From positions 1 through 43,579 of the forward strand of contig JANDJG010000012.1 in the NCBI GenBank assembly GCA_024331085.1: a DNA stretch of 43,579 bases. Reading direction: 5' to 3'. The DNA comes from Nitrospira sp. GTDB lineage: Bacteria > Nitrospirota > Nitrospiria > Nitrospirales > Nitrospiraceae. Positions 33,843 to 42,135 of the stretch are shown in pieces. How positions within the stretch are numbered: the first letter of the stretch is position 1; each line of letters starts with the position of its first letter. The notes beneath the pieces are model-generated. The model did not search any database. It saw only the letters and a list, made by a program, of their open reading frames with translations, and had not been told where the DNA came from. The translations under genes and the position numbers were made by a program.

Positions 33843-35027
33843 TCACCGATGAGGCAGGACGGGAATTTCTCTTCCCAGCGTTGAGGGACGATCCGTCTGA
33901 GATGCAACCGGTTGCCACGCGGAGGAATCCGTGTGAGCGACCGCCTTTTCGTCACCCTCGGCTTCTTTCTCCTTGGCAAGCTGTTCGACTTCCTCAATCA
34001 ATGTGTCCATCAATTCTTCCATCGGCACCTTTCGAACAAGCTTGCCCTTCTTGAACAATATGCCCTTGCCTTCGCCGCCGGCGATTCCGATGTCGGCCTC
34101 CTTGCCTTCGCCGATGCCGTTGACGACACAGCCCAGCACCGATACATTGAGCGGCGTTTTGATATGGCCGAGCTTCTTCTCCAATTCGTTCGCCATTCGT
34201 ACGACGTCGATCTCCACTCGACCGCACGTAGGGCAGGCAATCACGTTAATGCCGCGATGCCGCAATTCCAGAGACTTCAAAATTTCAAATCCGACTTTGA
34301 CCTCTTCCACCGGATCGGCCGCGAGCGAAACGCGCAACGTATCCCCGATTCCGTTCGCCAACAGGTAGCCAAGACCGATCGCCGATTTGACGGCGCCGGT
34401 CATCGCCGTTCCCGCTTCGGTAATGCCGATATGGAGAGGATAGTCCGATTGATGAGCGAACAGCCAGTAGGCATCGATCGCATGGTGCACGTCCGACGCC
34501 TTCAGCGAGACTTTCATATTGGTGAACCCGACGTCCTCCAGCGCATGGACCGCATTGAGCGCCGACTCGGAGAGCGCTTCGGGCGAAGGCCAGCCGTACT
34601 TCTCCAACAACGGCCTTTCCAACGATCCGCCGTTGACGCCGATACGAATCGGAATACCCCGATCATTGACCGCCTTGATCACTTCCTCGACTTTCCACCA
34701 GGCTCCGATGTTGCCCGGATTGATCCGAACACAATCGACCACGCGCGCCGCGCTCACGGCCAGCCGGTAATCAAAGTGAATGTCCGCAATGAGCGGCACC
34801 GTCATGGCCGCTTTGATTCGAGGGAGAGCTGCCGCGGCTTCTTCATTGGGGACGGCGACCCGAATCAGTTCGCACCCCACGGCCTCCAACTGGCGGATCT
34901 GTTCGACGGTTGCCTCGACGTTCCGCGTATCCGTGGAGCACATCGACTGCACGGAGATCGGAGCCTCGCCGCCGATCTTGACCGTGCCGACCTGAATTTG
35001 CCGAGTTTTTCGCCTGGTGATGTGCAT
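33843..35027 (-). CDS. ispG: 4-hydroxy-3-methylbut-2-en-1-yl diphosphate synthase
   Basis: A 394-aa enzyme of the MEP pathway (GcpE) that reductively converts MEcPP to HMBPP using a [4Fe-4S] cluster. Cluster ligands are Cys265 and Cys268 (CPTCGR), Cys300 (VLGCVVNG) and Glu307, at a constant offset of five from E. coli Cys270/273/305/Glu312. The N-terminal TIM barrel motif (ITRRKTRQIQVGTVKIGG) and NPGN are intact. The last 40 residues are an unconserved tail. It follows dxs by 56 bases, so the first and a late step of the pathway are coexpressed next to hopanoid genes. Confidence 0.96.
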   Translation of the reverse strand: MHITRRKTRQIQVGTVKIGGEAPISVQSMCSTDTRNVEATVEQIRQLEAVGCELIRVAVPNEEAAAALPRIKAAMTVPLIADIHFDYRLAVSAARVVDCVRINPGNIGAWWKVEEVIKAVNDRGIPIRIGVNGGSLERPLLEKYGWPSPEALSESALNAVHALEDVGFTNMKVSLKASDVHHAIDAYWLFAHQSDYPLHIGITEAGTAMTGAVKSAIGLGYLLANGIGDTLRVSLAADPVEEVKVGFEILKSLELRHRGINVIACPTCGRVEIDVVRMANELEKKLGHIKTPLNVSVLGCVVNGIGEGKEADIGIAGGEGKGILFKKGKLVRKVPMEELMDTLIEEVEQLAKEKEAEGDEKAVAHTDSSAWQPVASQTDRPSTLGREIPVLPHR

Positions 35028-35083
35028 GGACGATTCCGAGACCGCTTAGTTCGGTTCCCGATCCCTCACCTTAGCGCGGCGCG

Positions 35084-37027
35084 TCAGCTTCCTTGTTCGT
35101 CACCGTGGGGGAGATACTCCCTCGCCGCGCCGCTGAACCGGTCGCTCTCCTCCGACGCCCCGCCGATCAGTTCTTTTACGCTTTGGTAGATTCCTTCCGC
35201 CGTCAAGCCGTATCGCTCACGGAGCAGATCCTGAGGCCCCTGCTCTATGTACCAGTCCGGCAGACCGAGAATTTTCGTCGTCACGCCGGTCACGCGGGCC
35301 TCGGAGAGCAATTCAAGTACGCCGGATCCGAACCCCCCGATCTTGCAGCCTTCTTCCACCGTCACGACGTGTCGGACTCGTCTGGCCACATCCGTGATAA
35401 GCTCGCGATCCAACGGCTTCACGAATCTGGCGTTCACGACGGCCGTCGAAATCCCTTCCCGGCTCAGGCGCTCGGCCGCTTGATAGGCCTGCCACACCGT
35501 GACACCCACGGCGATAATGGCGACCTCGGTCCCTTCCTTCAACAACTCGCCCTTTCCGATCGGCAACGCCGTTGGAGACTCGTCCATCTTCACGCCGAGG
35601 CTGACCCCGCGTGGATAGCGAACGGAAATTGGGCCATTGTGCTGCAGGGCGGTTTTGACCATGTGCTGCAATTCGTTTTCGTCTTTGGGAGCCATGACCA
35701 CCATGTTGGGAACATGGCGCAAATATGCGTAGTCGAACGCCCCGTGGTGCGTTGTTCCGTCTTCCGCGACAAGCCCGCCCCGGTCGATGAGGAACGCCAC
35801 GGGAAGATCTTGCGTCGCGACGTCGTGCACGACTTGATCGTAGGCGCGTTGGAGGAACGTGGCGTACATGGCCACGACCGGTTTGACTCCCTGCGCCGCC
35901 AATCCCGCCGCAAACGTCACCGCGTGCTGCTCCGCAATCCCCACGTCGTAGAGACGATCGGGGAACTCTTTTTCGAATGCCGTCAGCCCCGTCCCTTCGC
36001 ACATGGCCGCGGTAATGGCGACGATTCGCTTATCTTGGCGAGCCTGTTTGATCAACGTCTCGATCGCGATGGCCGTATAGGACGGCCGCGCCGCTTTCTT
36101 GGCCGGCGCGCCCGTTTCCCGCACGAACGGAGGACAGGCGTGGAACCAGACGGGATTCTTCATGGCCGGCTCGTAGCCGAGCCCTTTTTTTGTCACCACG
36201 TGCAGCAGGACCGGCCCTTTCATTTTCACCACGTTCTCGATCGTGGGAAGCAGGTGCTCGAAGTTATGCCCGTCGATGGGTCCGCTGTATTGGAACCCCA
36301 ATTCCTCAAAGAGCAATCCCGGCAGAATCACGCCTTTGGCCAGCTCCTCCGCCCGTCGCGCCAGCCTTTGCATGTCCGAACCGATGTGTGGAATTTTCCC
36401 CAACAATTGGCCCGTCTCCTGACGCACCTTTCCGTAAAATTCTCCCGTGATCGTCCGGCTCAGATACGCCGAAATGGCGCCGACATTCTTGGAAATGGAC
36501 ATTTGATTGTCGTTTAAGATCACTAAAAAATCCTTGCCCATGCCGCCGGCATGGTGAAGCCCTTCCAACGTCATGCCGGCCGTCATCGCGCCGTCCCCTA
36601 CGACGCAGACGATTTTGTGCTTCTGCCCCAACTGTTCACGCGCTTCCACCATTCCAAACGCGGCGGAGACTCCGGTCCCCGCATGCCCGGCGTTGAAGGT
36701 ATCGTATTCGCTTTCCTCCCGTTTGCAGAAGCCGCTGAGCCCGCCGTACTGTCTCAGAGTATGGAACCGTTCCCTCCTCCCGGTCAGCAGCTTGTGGGCG
36801 TAACATTGATTGCTGGTATCCCATACGATCTTATCCGTGGGGGTATCCAACAGATAGTGCAACGCGATCGTCAACTCCACCACACCCAGATTGGAAGCCA
36901 GGTGTCCTCCTACCGAGGAAACCGCATCGATGATCTGTTCGCGAATCTCTTGCGCCAACGCCGGAAACCGATCAGGAGACACTCGCTTCAAATCAGCCGG
37001 GCTGTTGATGTTTTTAAGAATCGACAT
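35084..37027 (-). CDS. dxs: 1-deoxy-D-xylulose-5-phosphate synthase
   Basis: A 647-aa thiamine-diphosphate enzyme that condenses pyruvate and glyceraldehyde 3-phosphate, the entry step of the MEP isoprenoid pathway. The GDG motif (144-146) with LNDN (171-174) binds ThDP/Mg2+; FNAGHAGTG and GIAEQHAV are family-specific. The C-terminal transketolase domain ends in LPDWYIEQG. ATG 37027 has an AGGAG site 8 bases upstream and is chosen over the ATG at 37060. It is followed by ispG and has its own promoter at about 37150, as well as possible read-through from the Omp85/Mla genes upstream. Confidence 0.97.
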   Translation of the reverse strand: MSILKNINSPADLKRVSPDRFPALAQEIREQIIDAVSSVGGHLASNLGVVELTIALHYLLDTPTDKIVWDTSNQCYAHKLLTGRRERFHTLRQYGGLSGFCKREESEYDTFNAGHAGTGVSAAFGMVEAREQLGQKHKIVCVVGDGAMTAGMTLEGLHHAGGMGKDFLVILNDNQMSISKNVGAISAYLSRTITGEFYGKVRQETGQLLGKIPHIGSDMQRLARRAEELAKGVILPGLLFEELGFQYSGPIDGHNFEHLLPTIENVVKMKGPVLLHVVTKKGLGYEPAMKNPVWFHACPPFVRETGAPAKKAARPSYTAIAIETLIKQARQDKRIVAITAAMCEGTGLTAFEKEFPDRLYDVGIAEQHAVTFAAGLAAQGVKPVVAMYATFLQRAYDQVVHDVATQDLPVAFLIDRGGLVAEDGTTHHGAFDYAYLRHVPNMVVMAPKDENELQHMVKTALQHNGPISVRYPRGVSLGVKMDESPTALPIGKGELLKEGTEVAIIAVGVTVWQAYQAAERLSREGISTAVVNARFVKPLDRELITDVARRVRHVVTVEEGCKIGGFGSGVLELLSEARVTGVTTKILGLPDWYIEQGPQDLLRERYGLTAEGIYQSVKELIGGASEESDRFSGAAREYLPHGDEQGS

Positions 37028-37131
37028 GGCGTGCTCTCCTTTTTGCATCGATCCGCTCAACCGCGTGTGAAAACAGGCGCTCGGAAGGCAACGGTCAGGG
37101 AGTCAGGCGACGTGAATCGCATCAGTCGGTG

Positions 37132-37160
37132 AGTCTCACACAAGACCGCTATCGTGTCAA
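37132..37160 (-). promoter_or_regulatory. candidate promoter of dxs
   Basis: Minus strand TTGACA (37155-37160), a 17-base spacer and GAGACT (37132-37137); the -35 is perfect, the -10 weak (3 of 6). The transcript would have a leader of about 100 nt to the dxs ATG. Confidence 0.4.
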
Positions 37161-37251
37161 GCCTTTAGACCGGGCAAGTTCCGAGAACTTCGACCGGGAA
37201 CGACTGCAATCGGCTGCTTCCTGCCATCGCCGCTCCCACGACCGTCGCCTG

Positions 37252-38454
37252 CTAATAAGGGAAATCGAGCCCCGCAAAAACGGCGCCCCCTTCCTTGCTG
37301 AATCCATAATCGATTCGCCCCACAACATTGGGCCGAATGATCCCCCGAAAACCGATCCCGGGCGTGATGCGGTAGTCCTTGAAACTGACGTCCTTAAACG
37401 AGCTGAACACCTGCCCCGTATCGACGAAGGGGGCGATCTCGAAATCCGCCATCACTCCGGCCAGACGGGTGCGAAGGATGTGGATTCGTTCCTCGACGCT
37501 CAGGGCGATGAGTTGCTTGTCGATATACCGATCCACCCCGTATCCACGCAGATTGTTCTGCCCTCCCAACGAACTCAATTCATAAAACGGCACGTCCGTC
37601 CCGATCGTCGCCTGGAGATCGCCGCGAATGACCAAGATGGCGCGTTTGGATTCGCTGGCAAACATTTTTTTGACCTCGATTCCGTATCGGGAATAGAGCG
37701 GCTGCGCGCCGGGATGAAAATTATGGTTGATTTCCGCATAGGCCGTCACCGCCATTCCGTCCGTCGGTGTGACAAGGTTGTTGCGGGTATCGTAGTGGAA
37801 TGAAATCCGTTCACCCAGAATGGTGGCTCCCCCGACCCCGGAAACCGTCGGAAATCGATTCCCGGTAAAAGGCAACACAGTGGCTCCGGGATCGATGGCA
37901 TCCATGTGGCGAAACCGCTGGCTGACGGCGATCTGCGTCACCTCGTTCGCGTAGATGCCGAACTTCCAGTTGATTCTGGTCTCCGAGGCCGTATAGTTGG
38001 TCTCGTCGTGGAGCGGCGTCGTCGGCCCCAAACCGAAAAACCGCACCGTCGCGTTCTTAAAGTGGGCGGCACTGACCCCGATGCTGTAGCGACCGTTGCT
38101 GAATCCGGGATCGACATAGCTTAAGAGAAATCGCCGCTCGATCTTTTCCGACCAAGACGCGATGCCCCTGAGCTCCTTCCCGCCCGGCTGGTAATGAAAC
38201 AGGTTCAAGGTCCCTCGGACGCCGACGATGCTGTTGTAGATCACCATCGGCGCAATCAGATGTTTCAGCTCGCCGTCGGGACCGGTGATCAGGGCGGGCA
38301 CGATCATGCCGTAATCGTTGCCGTCGTTCTTGCTGGAACTGATGGCGGGAATGGGAAAGTACTGCACGTCCGCGCGAGCGACGCCTGCCAAAAAAGATCC
38401 GCACGGTCCGATGAGCACGAGCGCGAGGACAAGTATGGGAGCAAGACGACGCAC
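37252..38454 (-). CDS. POTRA-less Omp85-type outer-membrane barrel (surface antigen D15 domain)
   Basis: A 400-aa protein with a signal peptide (cleavage near ARADV) and a beta-barrel ending in aromatic FPY, as expected for outer-membrane proteins. GGQNNLRGY and GIGFRG-type strands mark the Omp85/BamA C-terminal barrel, with ERISFHYDTRNN and TPTDG as the usual strand 1 motif. BamA-like proteins carry 1-5 POTRA domains; here none fits before the barrel. It lies directly between mlaC (36-base gap) and dxs in the hopanoid/Mla block, so a role as outer-membrane acceptor or donor for MlaC-carried lipid is plausible, but is inference. Confidence 0.85.
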   Translation of the reverse strand: MRRLAPILVLALVLIGPCGSFLAGVARADVQYFPIPAISSSKNDGNDYGMIVPALITGPDGELKHLIAPMVIYNSIVGVRGTLNLFHYQPGGKELRGIASWSEKIERRFLLSYVDPGFSNGRYSIGVSAAHFKNATVRFFGLGPTTPLHDETNYTASETRINWKFGIYANEVTQIAVSQRFRHMDAIDPGATVLPFTGNRFPTVSGVGGATILGERISFHYDTRNNLVTPTDGMAVTAYAEINHNFHPGAQPLYSRYGIEVKKMFASESKRAILVIRGDLQATIGTDVPFYELSSLGGQNNLRGYGVDRYIDKQLIALSVEERIHILRTRLAGVMADFEIAPFVDTGQVFSSFKDVSFKDYRITPGIGFRGIIRPNVVGRIDYGFSKEGGAVFAGLDFPY

Positions 38455-38490
38455 GAACGGTCTCGTACCTTCGAAGCGACGATACGACGG

Positions 38491-39150
38491 CTATGGAGAT
38501 TTGATCTTCTCGGACTTTTTGCGGAGTTGTTCGACAAGATCGGCATAGGAAGACGCCTTGATGATCTTGGCAAATTGCCCCCGGTAGTTATTCACCAGGC
38601 TGACCCCGTCGATCACGACGTCGTACACGCGCCAATCATTCGCCTTTTGAATCAACCGATAGTCAAGAGGGATTTCCGTTTTATCCGACAGCACCTTCGT
38701 CCTGACTTCCGCGTATTCCTTTTCAGTCCGCTCGTTCAAGTACTGGACGCCTTCGCCGGAATAGGTCTCGATCTTGTCGGCATACGAATTCGTCAACAAT
38801 GTGCGAAACAGCGTCACGAACTCCCGTTTCTCTTCGTCGGACAAGGTGTTCCAAGGAGCGCCCAGCGCGCGTTTCGACATCTCTTGATAATCGAAGCGGG
38901 CCTCCACGACCCGCTCCAGCATTTGCCGGCGCTCCTCAGCCTTCCCCGGCTGTTTGAGCTCATCCTGGCGGAGAATGCGCAACACTTCGTCGATCGTCGT
39001 TCTCATTGCTTCCGTCGGAGCTCCCGCGTGCCCGACAACCGGCGACAACGACGCGACAACGACGGCGAGACCGAGGCCCCACGTCGCCATGCGCCGTTTC
39101 AGAAACACGCGAGCCGGCGGGTTTACTTCTCCTTGAAGAAATATCGCCAT
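38491..39150 (-). CDS. mlaC: MlaC-type periplasmic phospholipid-binding protein
   Basis: A 219-aa secreted protein of the MlaC/Ttg2D family. After a signal peptide (RRMATWGLGLAVVVASL to GHAGA) the lipid-binding domain shows RRQMLERVVEARFDYQEMSKRALG, FVTLFRTLLTNSYADKI and DVVIDGVSLVNNYRGQF, all family-typical. MlaC shuttles lipids between the MlaFEDB inner-membrane complex and the outer membrane. ATG 39150 has a GGAGG site 7 bases upstream and is preferred over the ATG at 39168. It is transcribed after mlaD and before the Omp85-like gene. Confidence 0.93.
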   Translation of the reverse strand: MAIFLQGEVNPPARVFLKRRMATWGLGLAVVVASLSPVVGHAGAPTEAMRTTIDEVLRILRQDELKQPGKAEERRQMLERVVEARFDYQEMSKRALGAPWNTLSDEEKREFVTLFRTLLTNSYADKIETYSGEGVQYLNERTEKEYAEVRTKVLSDKTEIPLDYRLIQKANDWRVYDVVIDGVSLVNNYRGQFAKIIKASSYADLVEQLRKKSEKIKSP

Positions 39151-39202
39151 GCTCTTTCCTCCCGACACAAGATCGTTTGCAGACTCTTAAGACTCGACTC
39201 GC

Positions 39203-39646
39203 TTACTTCACCTTTCCATGCACATATTGGCTGACCAACTCTTCCAAGTCCAACCCGGACTCAGTATCGCGGATTATGCCGCCCGCTTGCAACGGCTCGC
39301 CGCCCCCTCCTGGCGACAACGACACGAACTTCTCCCCGATGATGCCCCTGGTCTTAATCGACGCGAAGGTGTCGGTGTAGAGCTTGACGTCGTTGTGCAC
39401 CGCCAACCGGACAACGGCTTGATCGTCCTTCAGCACGATCGATTTGACCCGTCCCACCTCGACGCCTGCGATTTCCACGGCCGCGCCGGGTTTGAGACCG
39501 GACGCCGAGTTAAACGGCGCGTCCACCTCGTACAGATCCCCGCCGACCAATTCCAGCTTGCCGAGCTTGATCGAGAGATAGCCCAAGCAGACGATCCCGA
39601 CCAACACGAACACCCCGACGGTCAATTCCAGCCTGCTTTTTTCCAT
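39203..39646 (-). CDS. mlaD: MlaD-type MCE domain protein
   Basis: A 147-aa inner-membrane protein with one N-terminal TM helix (LELTVGVFVLVGIVCLGYLSI) and a single MCE domain (YEVDAPFNSASGLKPGAAVEIAG, VGRVKSIVL, SIKTRGIIGEKFVSLSPG). MCE hexamers form the periplasmic channel of the Mla lipid transporter. Length matches the short MlaD type. It sits 22 bases after mlaF and 52 bases before mlaC. The start ATG has an AGGGAG site. Confidence 0.94.
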   Translation of the reverse strand: MEKSRLELTVGVFVLVGIVCLGYLSIKLGKLELVGGDLYEVDAPFNSASGLKPGAAVEIAGVEVGRVKSIVLKDDQAVVRLAVHNDVKLYTDTFASIKTRGIIGEKFVSLSPGGGGEPLQAGGIIRDTESGLDLEELVSQYVHGKVK

Positions 39647-39668
39647 GCCGTACTCCCTCTTATCCGCC

Positions 39669-40460
39669 TTATCCGCCGGGAGAACCCACGCGCAACGAGA
39701 CGGTCCCTCCGACCGAGATGAATTCCCGAATGTCCGGATCTTGCGTCCGCTGGAATTCCAGGGGCTCCGCCATCAGCGCAATGCGTCCGCCCTTCAACAT
39801 GGCGACATAGTCGGAAATGCCGAAAATTTCCGGAATTTCATGACTGACCATCACGGCGGTGAACCCAAATTTGCGCTGCATGCCGGTAATGAGATCATGG
39901 ATCGACTTGGCCATCAGCGGGTCAAGGCCGGTCGTCGGTTCATCAAAGAGAATGATCTCCGGCTGCATGACCAGCGCCCGCGCCAAGCCGGCGCGTTTGC
40001 GCATGCCCCCGCTCAGCTCGGCGGGGAATTTATGTCCCATCCCGGCCAGACCGACCTGCTCCAGTTTCTCTTCGACGCGGCCGGCGACCTCCGGCCCTTT
40101 CATGCGGAGTCGTTCACGCAACGGGAACGCCACGTTCTCGAACACCGTCAGCGAGTCGAACAACGCCGCCCCCTGAAACAACATCGCAAACCGTTTGCGG
40201 ACGTCGTTGAGCGCGCGCCCCCGCAATCGCGAGATTTCCATCCCATCGACCCACACTTCTCCCGAATCTGGTTGCATCAGCCCGATCATGTGTTTGAGCA
40301 GCACGCTCTTGCCTTCTCCGCTGCGGCCGATGATGGTCGTCAGCTTCCGCGGCGGAATGACAAGGTCCACCCCCCGCAGCACCGGATGCCCGCCCAAGGT
40401 TTTCGTCACGCCGACCAGCTTGATCATCTTCCACGGATTCGAGGCCTGCGGCCTTCGCAT
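39669..40460 (-). CDS. mlaF: MlaF-type ABC transporter ATPase
   Basis: A 263-aa ATPase that powers lipid transport with MlaE and MlaD. Walker A GRSGEGKS (45-52), signature LSGGM (149-153) and Walker B LFDEP (171-175) are intact, with the H-loop VSHEIPE. The Walker A form GRSGEGKS and RFAMLFQGAALFDSLTVFENV are typical of MlaF. The frame is open to 40493; the conserved region begins at MIKLVG (ATG 40427). ATG 40460 is chosen as intermediate, with low certainty, since no candidate has a strong ribosome-binding site. Confidence 0.93.
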   Translation of the reverse strand: MRRPQASNPWKMIKLVGVTKTLGGHPVLRGVDLVIPPRKLTTIIGRSGEGKSVLLKHMIGLMQPDSGEVWVDGMEISRLRGRALNDVRKRFAMLFQGAALFDSLTVFENVAFPLRERLRMKGPEVAGRVEEKLEQVGLAGMGHKFPAELSGGMRKRAGLARALVMQPEIILFDEPTTGLDPLMAKSIHDLITGMQRKFGFTAVMVSHEIPEIFGISDYVAMLKGGRIALMAEPLEFQRTQDPDIREFISVGGTVSLRVGSPGG

Positions 40461-40511
40461 CAAGGGATCACTTACAAGAACTTCGGCCCTCAACCTGACG
40501 GCCGACCGCTC

Positions 40512-41282
40512 TTACAACAACACCGATGTCAAGAAATAATCCCACACGAGAATCAGAACCGAGGACAACACCACGGCCTCCGTCGTGGCCGTGCCCAACC
40601 CTTCCGCGCTCATCCTGGTGTAAAACCCCTTGTACGTGCAGACCCAACTGACGATCAATCCGAAACTGATGGATTTGAGAATGCCCCCGTAGACGTCTTT
40701 CCATTCGACCGACGACGCGATTGAATTCCAATAGGACCCGGCATTGACTCCCAACAACTCCACGCCGACCAAATGGCCGCCGTAAATCCCGACGACGTCG
40801 AAAATCGCCACCAGCAACGGGACGCCGATCAAGCCGGCGACAAGCTTCGGCGCAATCAAGTACTGCAGCGGATTGACCGCCATGGTGTCGAGCGCGTCGA
40901 TTTGCTCCGTAATCCGCATGATGCCGATTTCCGCCGTCATCGCCGAGCCGGCCCGGGCCGTCACCATCAGCGCCGCCAACACGGGCCCCAGCTCCCGAAT
41001 CATGCTGAGCGCCACCGCCGAACCCAGCAGTCCTTCGGATCCGAATTTCCGAAGCGTGTAGTACCCTTGAAGAGCCAGCACCATGCCCGTGAAGGCGGCC
41101 GTCAATACGACGACGAACGTCGACTTGTATCCGATGAAATGCAGTTGCTTCACGATCTGAACGACCCGGAACGGGGGGCGAAACAGCCAGGCAACGGACG
41201 AAACCACGAAGATCAGCATCCGGCCCATCTCACCGACCACGTTCATCGTCCAGCGCCCGAGCCGTTCCAGCATCGTGATCAT
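40512..41282 (-). CDS. mlaE: MlaE-type ABC transporter permease
   Basis: A 256-aa permease with about five to six TM helices. MlaE hallmarks are YKSTFVVVLTAAFTGMVLALQGYYTL, ELGPVLAALMVTARAGSAMTAEIG and MRITEQIDALDTMAVNP. It forms the membrane core of the phospholipid transporter with MlaF and MlaD. The ATG at 41282 begins MITMLERLG and lies 16 bases after the hpnG stop; no strong ribosome-binding site is visible and ATG 41273 is an alternative. No mlaB-like STAS gene is seen in the block. Confidence 0.94.
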   Translation of the reverse strand: MITMLERLGRWTMNVVGEMGRMLIFVVSSVAWLFRPPFRVVQIVKQLHFIGYKSTFVVVLTAAFTGMVLALQGYYTLRKFGSEGLLGSAVALSMIRELGPVLAALMVTARAGSAMTAEIGIMRITEQIDALDTMAVNPLQYLIAPKLVAGLIGVPLLVAIFDVVGIYGGHLVGVELLGVNAGSYWNSIASSVEWKDVYGGILKSISFGLIVSWVCTYKGFYTRMSAEGLGTATTEAVVLSSVLILVWDYFLTSVLL

Positions 41283-41298
41283 GGGGTATCGTAAGCCG

Positions 41299-42135
41299 TC
41301 AGGCTTCGAATCGCCCGGCAACCGTGTTGATATAGCGCCTGAAAAACATGGTCAGATTGCCGGCCGCCGTCCGGCTCTGCCGACGAAGCCGCCACAGACC
41401 CGCCAATCGAGAGGGATGCCCCGCCACCGAAGCCATGCCTTTCAGCCAACCGGCCGGTTGGAGAAACAGATTGAAATCCAGAGAAAGATCTTCATCCAAG
41501 AGATCCGAAACCGTGCGGACGATGACAAACGACGCTCGGGCACGCCGTGCTTCATCCGCCAACGCCGCGCTTTCCATATCCAAACCGACCGCACCGGTGA
41601 GGCCGGCAACCTGTCGTTTGTCCGCCGCATTGCCGACGATACGATCAGTGGAGACGAATCGACCGACGTGGTGGACTTGCCCGCTCACCTGAGCCGACCG
41701 AATCATCGCTTCCCCTTCGTCATCCGGCATCCCCCTCACCGGAAGCCGACCGGCGTCCCCTTTTCCCATGGCAATCGCCTCACGTCCGAGCAGCAACGCC
41801 CCGATCTCCGTCGGGACAAGGGCGCAGGCAAACCCCGTTGAAACCGCCAGGGTGAAGGGTTGGCGCATCAGCAGCTTCCGGGCGGTCCGGCGGGCCTTCT
41901 CCGGACCGATACCGGTTCTGGCCAACCAATACTCGCGGGTGCCTTCCTTATACACCAGGACCGCCGTCCCATCGACATCCTGCCGAGCGACATCCTGCCG
42001 AGTTTCCGTTTCGAATGCGGCGCGGACGGCCTCTACCTCCCATGAAGTCGCCGCGAACAGTGCAACCCGCTTGATCGGCGTCATGCCGGGAAGAGGAAAG
42101 GAATCGATCGGAGAGGCGGAATCTTCAGCGGTCAA
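41299..42135 (-). CDS. hpnG: hopanoid-associated nucleosidase/phosphorylase HpnG
   Basis: A 278-aa member of the nucleoside phosphorylase fold. HpnG removes adenine from adenosylhopane, the step after HpnH, giving ribosylhopane. Supporting features are VALFAATSWEVEAVR, the STGFACAL glycine strand, GLDMESAALADEA (the conserved nucleobase/ribose Glu motif) and FVIVRTVSD. It follows squalene-hopene cyclase with a 4-base overlap (ATGA 42132-42135). A 15-base tandem duplication at 41973-42002 encodes RQDVA-RQDVD near residue 50, an insertion in a surface loop. The N-terminal 20 residues may be untranslated if MTPIKRV is the true start. Confidence 0.9.
   Translation of the reverse strand: MTAEDSASPIDSFPLPGMTPIKRVALFAATSWEVEAVRAAFETETRQDVARQDVDGTAVLVYKEGTREYWLARTGIGPEKARRTARKLLMRQPFTLAVSTGFACALVPTEIGALLLGREAIAMGKGDAGRLPVRGMPDDEGEAMIRSAQVSGQVHHVGRFVSTDRIVGNAADKRQVAGLTGAVGLDMESAALADEARRARASFVIVRTVSDLLDEDLSLDFNLFLQPAGWLKGMASVAGHPSRLAGLWRLRRQSRTAAGNLTMFFRRYINTVAGRFEA
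41973..42002. repeat. 15-base tandem duplication inside hpnG
   Basis: CGACATCCTGCCGAG occurs twice back to back, exactly five codons each, so the frame is kept. It is a recent-looking slippage or duplication event because both copies are identical. Confidence 0.85.

Noticed and set aside
33912..35189. 425-codon plus-strand open frame
   Set aside because: Antisense to ispG; composition is that of a shadow frame.
35093..36517. 474-codon plus-strand open frame
   Set aside because: Antisense to dxs, with no recognisable domain or ribosome-binding site.
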